Shown here: one piece after another, positions 1 to 5,000 of the stretch
How the letters are laid out: every line of letters starts with the position of its first letter
Position numbering within the stretch: the stretch's first letter is position 1
From: Gemmatimonadales bacterium
GTDB taxonomy: Bacteria; Gemmatimonadota; Gemmatimonadetes; Gemmatimonadales; GWC2-71-9
Length of the DNA: 7,576 nucleotides
Assembly (NCBI GenBank): GCA_013816685.1
Contig: JACDDX010000073.1
Location: 1 to 7,576 of the forward strand
Direction of reading: 5' to 3'
Notes under the pieces: generated by a model
The model's database searches: none
What the model saw: the letters and a program-made list of their open reading frames with translations, nothing else
What the model was told of the DNA's origin: nothing
Position numbers and translations under genes: made by a program

Positions 1-93
1 CATCCGGGGTCGGCCGGCGCCTGCCTCGCAGCACTGCTGGCCGGCGTGCCGGCGTACTGGATCTGGACTCGCGGTCTCCGCAATCCCCGGTGA
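1..93 (+). CDS. C-terminal end of an integral membrane protein, possibly an APC-family amino acid permease (partial)
   Basis: Frame 1 is open from the first base and ends with TGA at 91-93, giving 30 residues of a protein that starts outside the window. The visible part is a hydrophobic helix rich in Ala, Leu and Gly (about residues 5-22), with a 'GVPAYWIW' segment, followed by a short basic tail ending in RNPR. A last transmembrane helix with a Gly-x-Pro-x-Tyr motif and a short positively charged cytoplasmic tail is typical of amino acid/polyamine permeases (APC superfamily), where 'GLPVY'-like motifs are common. This is only a style match over 30 residues. Any polytopic membrane protein with a terminal helix could look like this. 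It reads the same way as the aldo/keto reductase remnant downstream, but the gap of about 120 bp gives no proof of an operon. Confidence 0.5.
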   Translation, partial: HPGSAGACLAALLAGVPAYWIWTRGLRNPR

Positions 94-197
94 CTTCGGT
101 CACGGCCTCATCCCGAGTGGCGGCCTACCCTCCGCCCTTCGTTCAATCGATGCCGCACGGTCCACGGGCCGCTGCGGCTGGATTCATTTTCCGTCCG

Positions 198-205
198 AAG
201 GGAAG
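198..205 (+). promoter_or_regulatory. Ribosome binding site of the aldo/keto reductase remnant
   Basis: The purine run AAGGGAAG ends 6 nt before the ATG at 212. It supports this ATG as the original gene start, and the signal is still intact although the gene body is gone. Confidence 0.5.
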
Positions 206-211
206 TCGGTC

Positions 212-373
212 ATGAGCACCAGAAAAAGCGTTCACGTCCCGGCCCCGGCCGCCGGCACGATCACGCTGGGCGATCACACGGGCACCTCGACGGTGAGCCA
301 TCTCGACGAGAACGTGGCCGCCGCCGAAGTGGTGCTGACCGACGACGATCTGGCGGAGCTTGACGAGGCGTAG
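212..373 (+). pseudogene. Aldo/keto reductase remnant: start and end of the gene fused by an in-frame internal deletion
   Basis: An ATG preceded by a plausible ribosome binding site opens a 53-residue frame ending in TAG. The first 22 or so residues (MSTRKSVH..., then 'AAGTITLGDHT') match the leader of one bacterial aldo/keto reductase subfamily, where 'GTxTLGgdxxVxRLGFGAM' normally follows. The last 30 residues ('GTSTVSHLDENVAAAEVV', then an acidic LTDDDLAELDEA) match the C-terminus of the same family, usually 'PIPGTSSVAHLEENVAAAEVELT'. Full-length members have about 280-300 residues. The (beta/alpha)8 barrel with the Asp-Tyr-Lys-His catalytic tetrad and the NADP(H) site is missing, so the product cannot be an oxidoreductase. 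The join is near 280-282 and leaves the frame and both ends intact, as expected from a single clean deletion of roughly 230-240 codons. The assignment rests on recognition of two family signatures in the same frame. Alternatives are an assembly collapse, or a retained micropeptide. Confidence 0.72.
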
Positions 374-392
374 GGAAGGCATCGGTCGGAGC

Positions 393-435
393 GAACAATG
401 CTGTTCCCGGCTTCAGCTCGGGCACAATGCTGTGC
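393..435. repeat. Pair of near-identical 14-bp dyads in the non-coding region before the small gene
   Basis: GAACAATGCTGTTC at 393-406 and GCACAATGCTGTGC at 422-435 are each perfect 5-4-5 inverted repeats with the same ATGC centre. They share the exact 10-mer ACAATGCTGT (395-404 and 424-433), spaced 29 bp centre to centre. Between them, CCCG (406-409) and CGGG (419-422) form a further short inverted repeat around a 9-nt loop. The second position of each arm differs (A or C) and is compensated in the opposite arm, which argues for selection on symmetry. A tandem operator for a dimeric regulator, or a structured RNA leader, would both fit. The sites lie about 160-200 bp before the small gene and 20-60 bp after the aldo/keto reductase remnant. 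No specific regulator is recognised. Confidence 0.5.
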
Positions 436-580
436 TTCGCCTGCGCACGGGATCGGTGCGGCCGAGATCGCGTGATCACAGCTCAGGTCGGTACGGAGTG
501 GCGAGTTAGGAGAACGGACAGCGCGGATCCAATGCCACGCTTGGCGGTGGAACGTGGTTTGCCTTGCTGGAGGGGAACCA

Positions 581-586
581 GAGGAG
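581..586 (+). promoter_or_regulatory. Ribosome binding site deciding the start of the small gene
   Basis: GAGGAG lies 8 nt before the ATG at 595. The in-frame upstream ATGs at 427 and 532 have no comparable purine motif at a proper distance, so 595 is preferred. Confidence 0.65.
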
Positions 587-594
587 TTCCCCCG

Positions 595-846
595 ATGCGT
601 CACACGACAATCGTTCACCGTTCCTCGTCTCAGACCGTCGCGCAACTGCGCGAGGAACTGTTCAGTCACATTCTTCGGAGCGGCATCACCGCCGCACCGA
701 TCGAGCAGCGCCGGAGCTGGCTCGACGAGACGATGGGGTATCTCGCCAAGCGCTACGAAGTGGAGCCGGGTCCCGTGCTCGATGAGGTGCGGCGGAGCGC
801 CGAGCGGTTCTGCGAGGCCGGAGCCCGCGAGCGCCGGTCGGCCTGA
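595..846 (+). CDS. Small hypothetical protein, 83 residues
   Basis: The ATG at 595 is preceded by GAGGAG, and the frame ends with TGA at 844-846. I do not recognise a family. The product is soluble, with no signal peptide or membrane segment. It is rich in Arg and Glu with regularly spaced hydrophobics: 'TVAQLREELFSHIL' (about residues 14-27) and 'RRSWLDETMGYLAKRY' (about 39-54) should form amphipathic helices, and a third charged helix 'VLDEVRRSAERF' lies near 60-71. This suggests a compact three-helix cytoplasmic protein. The frame extends upstream without a stop to at least 427, but that extension looks like noise (Cys/Arg-rich, no ribosome binding site). The 3' end overlaps the tail of the opposing propeller gene by 94 bp, and the stop codon sits in the loop of a strong hairpin. 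Codon positions in the helical part favour G/C-ending codons, as in real genes here. Function unknown. Confidence 0.55.
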   Translation: MRHTTIVHRSSSQTVAQLREELFSHILRSGITAAPIEQRRSWLDETMGYLAKRYEVEPGPVLDEVRRSAERFCEAGARERRSA

Positions 847-1871
847 GGCCGGTTGGCTGGCGCGAGCCGTACCCGTCCCACCGTATTCCGGTCCGTCCCG
901 AACCAGATCTCCCGCGTCGGCACATGGAAGGTCATGTGCCGTATCGTGTTGGGCTCCGAACCGCCGCCGGTCTCGATTCGCTCCGTAAAGGCGCGCTGCG
1001 TCGGGTCGAAGGCCACCAGCCGGTTCGGTGTAACCCCCGTTTCCGCCACCCAGATCCGCCCCTGATCGTCAGCCGCCATCGCGTAGGGCAGCGAGGCCGG
1101 CCCAGCCGGTAGCTTGAACTCCGATGTGGACCCGCTCTTCGGATCGAGCCGGCCGAGGTATCCCCGCGCATAATCCCCGTACCAGACGACGCCGTCGGCA
1201 GTGACGGCGATCCGCCTAGGCCTGCTCGATGGATCGGGCAGCGGGAAACGCCGGAGCTGCATCGTGGCCGGGTCGATCAGCCCGATCGCGTTGGTGCCGA
1301 ACAGGTCGAACCAGACCCGGCCGCCCCGGTCGAGTTCGATGCCGTAGGGTCGGGTCCCCTCGCCGGTTTTCCAGAGCCGGATGACGCCGCTCCTCGTGTC
1401 GCGGCGCCCAACGACTCCCGCATTCTGGGCCGTGAACCAGGCGTTGCCTCCGCGATCGAGGATCATCGTGTGCGGGTCGGCCACTGCCGGATCCGGCATC
1501 GGATACTCGCTGACTGCCCGGCTCACGGGATCGAGCCGCAGGAGTCGGCCATTCCGGTTGCCGGTAAACCAGACTTTGCCGTCGGGTGCCACCACCAGAT
1601 TGTGCGGATGGGTGCCGTCAGGGATGGCGTAGCGCTCGAACTTTCCCGTCGCCCGGTCGAGGTAGGCGACGTAATTCCCTTCTTGACCCACGAACCACAC
1701 TCGGCCTTTCCTGTCCACGAACGGATCGCGCGGGCGGGTGCCCGGCCAGGGCACGGTCCACTCCTTCAGATCGGGCGGCGGCGGAGCAATCCGTTGCGGA
1801 GGAAGCGTATCGGGGGCGAATGCGAGTGTGACGGGGAGCAGCGCGGCTGACACCAGTGCGGCGGCGAGCAT
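753..1871 (-). CDS. Secreted seven-bladed beta-propeller, virginiamycin B lyase (Vgb)-like superfamily
   Basis: This minus-strand gene encodes 372 residues. The ATG at 1871 has a perfect AGGAGG 9 nt upstream. Residues 1-19 are a signal peptide (small hydrophobic core, likely cut after 'LAFA'), without a lipobox Cys, so the mature protein should be periplasmic or secreted. Seven repeats follow, each with a 'G.vWF'-type strand: Trp at residues 59, 101, 145, 187, 230, 274 and 323, spaced 42-49 residues. Most are preceded by a '(D/P)G(K/R)' turn and followed by 'G.(L/V)(G/L)R(L/I)DP'. This is the signature of Vgb/streptogramin-lyase and SMP-30/NHL-like propellers. Staphylococcal Vgb linearises streptogramin B by a Mg-dependent elimination. 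Most environmental relatives have unknown substrates, and I cannot align the catalytic His/Glu residues with confidence, so no antibiotic resistance is claimed. The propeller ends near residue 338. The last 34 residues are Arg/Ser-rich, look unstructured and mostly overlap the small plus-strand gene. It is transcribed divergently from tamB. Confidence 0.8.
   Translation of the reverse strand: MLAAALVSAALLPVTLAFAPDTLPPQRIAPPPPDLKEWTVPWPGTRPRDPFVDRKGRVWFVGQEGNYVAYLDRATGKFERYAIPDGTHPHNLVVAPDGKVWFTGNRNGRLLRLDPVSRAVSEYPMPDPAVADPHTMILDRGGNAWFTAQNAGVVGRRDTRSGVIRLWKTGEGTRPYGIELDRGGRVWFDLFGTNAIGLIDPATMQLRRFPLPDPSSRPRRIAVTADGVVWYGDYARGYLGRLDPKSGSTSEFKLPAGPASLPYAMAADDQGRIWVAETGVTPNRLVAFDPTQRAFTERIETGGGSEPNTIRHMTFHVPTREIWFGTDRNTVGRVRLAPANRPQADRRSRAPASQNRSALRRTSSSTGPGSTS
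833..857. repeat. Hairpin around the stop codon of the small gene
   Basis: CGGCC (839-843) and GGCCG (847-851) pair around a 3-nt loop that is exactly the TGA stop codon. In the plus-strand transcript the stem extends outwards through three G-U pairs and three more G-C pairs to 833/857, about 11 bp in all. No T-run follows on either side, so it is not a canonical intrinsic terminator. It may still stop or stabilise transcripts between the two converging genes. The symmetry in GC-rich DNA could partly be chance. Confidence 0.4.
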
Positions 1872-1880
1872 GATTGTGTT

Positions 1881-1886
1881 CCTCCT
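1881..1886 (-). promoter_or_regulatory. Consensus Shine-Dalgarno of the propeller gene
   Basis: The plus strand reads CCTCCT, so the minus strand carries AGGAGG, the full anti-16S match, 9 nt before the ATG at 1871. It fixes the start and implies efficient translation, in contrast to tamB on the other side of the intergenic region. Confidence 0.8.
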
Positions 1887-1964
1887 GCGTGCGGCCTGCC
1901 TGCAGCCGGTGGAATGCCTGGCGACCTATTTCAACCTAGCATCGAGAAGGTGGTAACACCCGGC

Positions 1965-1987
1965 TGTCACCCTCGAGCGAAGTGACA
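1965..1987. repeat. Inverted repeat in the divergent intergenic region
   Basis: TGTCAC (1965-1970) and GTGACA (1982-1987) are perfect 6-bp arms around an 11-nt spacer. A third half-site, GGTCAC, lies at 2001-2006. The position between two divergent genes would suit an operator controlling either one. The text 'TGTCACCCT.GAGCGAAG' also resembles dispersed extragenic repeats of the 'GTCACCCTGAGCGAAGCGAAGGG' kind that I recall from many GC-rich bacteria, so a decayed copy of such a repeat is equally possible. No regulator is assigned. Confidence 0.4.
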
Positions 1988-2043
1988 ATTCAGGCAAATC
2001 GGTCACAGCGGTCCGTGCCCTGCGTCGTGCGGCCGATCCCGAC

Positions 2044-2058
2044 TAGACTAATGAGCAG
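2044..2058 (+). promoter_or_regulatory. Possible -10 element and (near-)leaderless start of tamB
   Basis: TAGACT at 2044-2049 keeps the key T, A and T of a -10 box. It would place the transcription start within a few bases of the tamB ATG at 2059. There is no Shine-Dalgarno ahead of that ATG, and an in-frame TAG at 2044-2046 excludes a longer protein. Both fit a leaderless or nearly leaderless mRNA. No convincing -35 box is seen at the expected spacing, so this is weak. Confidence 0.25.
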
Positions 2059-5000
2059 ATGACGTCTCCCTCCGAACCCCCCACCGAGGCAGAGGAGTCC
2101 GCGCCGCCTGCCCGCAGGCGATGGCTGCGCACGGTTTTCCTGGTCGTCGGGGTCGTCGTTTGCCTGATCGTCGTGGCGCTCGCGTCATTGCAGACGGCGC
2201 CGGTCGCCACCTGGGTCGGCCGGAAGCTGGTGCGCCTCGCGCCGCTCAATCCGGGCTACAGTCTCGAGGTCGGGCGGGTGAGTGGCAACTGGTTCACCGG
2301 ACTCCAGCTCGAGGATGTGCGGCTAAACCGCCAGGGGAAAGCACTCGCGCGGGTCGGACGGGTGCAGGTGGGCTACGATCCCCGGCAGCTCACCGGCGGC
2401 GCGATCCATCTCCGCACGCTCCTCCTCGACGGGGTTCATGCCGTCGCGCGGCGGGAAGGTGACGGCTGGGATCTGGCCCGGGCGCTCAAGGAATCGGCCG
2501 ACACGTCGAGCAGCGCGCCGTTCCTGGCCGACACCGTCTCCGTCACCAACACCAGTGTCGAGGCGTACCTCGCGCCCGACTCGGTCGCGCGGGTGCAGCA
2601 TCTCCTGATTCGCGCTCACGATCTCTCGATTGCCAGGGTGACCACCGTCCAGATCGACACCGTGGCCGCGCGGATCATCCCGCCGGTGACACCCGTGCTG
2701 GCCCTCAGTCTGTCGGCGAAAGGCGCGGCGCTCGCCGACGAGTTCCGACTGGATCCGTTCCGGATGCGGAGCGCGCGCAGCGACATCGCCGGCCGCATCG
2801 TGCTGCCCCGACGCTGGGATGATGAGCGGAGCATCGACCGGCTGGCGGTGGCCCTCGAGACGACGCCGCTCGCCTTTGCCGACATCACGTCGTTCGCGCC
2901 GGGAGTGAATCCCAAAGGCGCGGCCAATCTCGCCTTGCATGCCGACGCCGAAGGTCGCACGGCGGTCGGGCGGCTGGACGGACGCATCGGCGGCGCGACC
3001 GTTACCCTCGACGGAACCACCGTGCTCGGCACCGGCATCCCCGCGGCGTACACCACGCATGCGGTCATTACGGGCCTCGACCCCTCGCAGCTCTACACGT
3101 CAGCACCCGCCGGCCGGATCAACGCCACCCTCGATGCCGATATTAAAGGAAAGACGCTGGACCAGTCCGAGGGACGGGTGACGCTCCGCACCGCCGACTC
3201 GCGCATCGCCGGCAACGCGCTGCGCCGGTTCGATGCGCGGGCCGACCTGCACCAGGGCCGCGCCACCTTGAATCTTACCGCCGCGCTCGACACCGCTGTC
3301 ATCGCTGCCCGCGGCTGGGCTCGGCCGTTCGATTCGATTCCGTCGTACGATCTCGCCGGTGTCGCCCGCAAGCTGCCGGGGACCGACTCGCTCGTCGCGC
3401 GGCTGGTCACACCGGTTGGCGATCCGTCGCTCGAAGTGAAGTTCCACTTCGCGGGCCGCGGCACCGCACCCGCGACCGCGAGGCTCAGCGGCCGAGCCGA
3501 TCTCGCGGCCGTGCGGCGCGAAGGCGAGCGGGTGTCGCTGGGGGGCGCGACGCTGTCGCTCGCGAACAGCCGGCTCATCGCCCGTCCCGCACTGCTCATC
3601 GCCGGCGGCAGGATCGGAGGAGTCGTCACCGCGCGCCTGGGCGACACCATGACCTACGCGGTCAGGGACGGCACGCTCGAGCGGGTAGATGTCGGTCAGC
3701 TCCTGGGCGATACGGTCGTGGCGCCGCTGAGCGGACGGTTCGCGCTGACCGGCCGGGGAAGCGCGCCGGCCGACATGGTGCTGAACGCGCACCTCGCGCT
3801 GAACGCGCTGCAGTACGGCGCCCGGCGGGTGAACGGCATCGAGGCCGACCTGCAACTCGTCCACGGCCGGATGCGCGCGACCGCGACCGGTGCGCTGCAG
3901 GGCGGGCGGCTCGCGATTCAGGCCAGCGGCCGGCCGCTCGATTCGATCCCCAGCTTCACGGTACAGCGCGCCGCGCTCGACAGCGTGGACGTTGGGACGC
4001 TCGCCAACCAGCCCGGTCTCGCGGGCCCGGTCTCGCTCAGCCTGACCGGCGGCGGCCGCTGGGGCAGCGATGCGGGCACCCGCGCGGTGAACGGCCGGAT
4101 CACCCTCCGGCCCTCCAGGCTCGGCACGTACCAGATCACGAGCGGCACGGTCCTGACGGCACTTGCCGGAGAGCGGCTGACCTATGACGGCACGGTGACG
4201 ACCACCGCCGGCGCCATCTCGCTCGCGGGCGACGCTCGGCCGTTCGCCGCGGCACCTGTCGTCACCGTGAGCCGTGGGCGCATGGATTCGCTCGACCTCG
4301 GACGGCTGATGGGGCGCGACAGCGTCGCGACGAACCTCAACGCGCGATTCACCGCGTCGTCGGAGGGCAGCGCGATGGACAGCATGCGCGCGCGGCTCGA
4401 TCTCCAGCTCCTGCCGTCGCGGATCAACGAGGAAACGCTCTCGGGCGGGCAGGTGGCGCTGTCGCTCGACCGGGGCCACGTGCAGGGGACGATCGGCGCC
4501 CGCTCGCCCGACGGCGAGTTCGACGCACGGCTGCAGGGCCGGCGGCACGGAGCGGACACCCGGGTGCGCGCCGAGGGCACCGCGCGGATCGAGCACCTGG
4601 CCCGCTGGACCGGACGGAGGGAGAACAACGGCCGCGTCGAGTCGCAGTTCGCGCTCGACGTCACCAGCGACAGCGCGGGACTGAAAACCATTGGCGGGAC
4701 GGTCGACGCGATCGGCGGCATGGGCGGGCTCCGCGTGCCGGCGCTCCGGCTGGTCATGAGCCCGGCCGATGGCCAGCTTCAGCTCGACACCGTGCTGCTG
4801 CGGTCCAACGTCGCCGCAATCGACGGCAGCGGGCGGGTGCAGCTCCGGCCGGGCACCGCGCAGGGCAGGCTGATGCTCCGCGCAACGCTCGGCGATCTCG
4901 CGCCGGCCTCGGCACTGATGGGTCTCGACACGATGGGCGTCGATTCGGCCCGGGCGAACCTCGCCATGAGCGGTCCGGCCTGGCACTGGCGTCTCGCGGG

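Noticed and set aside
166..190. Possible intrinsic terminator (GCCG CTG CGGC followed by a T-rich stretch) after the permease fragment
   Set aside because: The stem is only about 4 bp and the T-run (TTCATTTT) is displaced and interrupted. Too weak to call.
143..382. Minus-strand 79-codon frame over the aldo/keto reductase remnant
   Set aside because: It is antisense to two recognisable aldo/keto reductase signatures and has no family resemblance of its own.
427..594. Upstream extension of the small gene to the ATG at 427 or 532
   Set aside because: There is no ribosome binding site at either ATG, the extra residues are Cys/Arg-rich noise, and the ATG at 427 falls inside the second dyad. GAGGAG supports 595.
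753..1871. Calling the propeller gene a streptogramin resistance gene (vgb)
   Set aside because: Only the fold is supported. The active-site residues cannot be aligned with confidence, a signal peptide is present and there is no resistance context.
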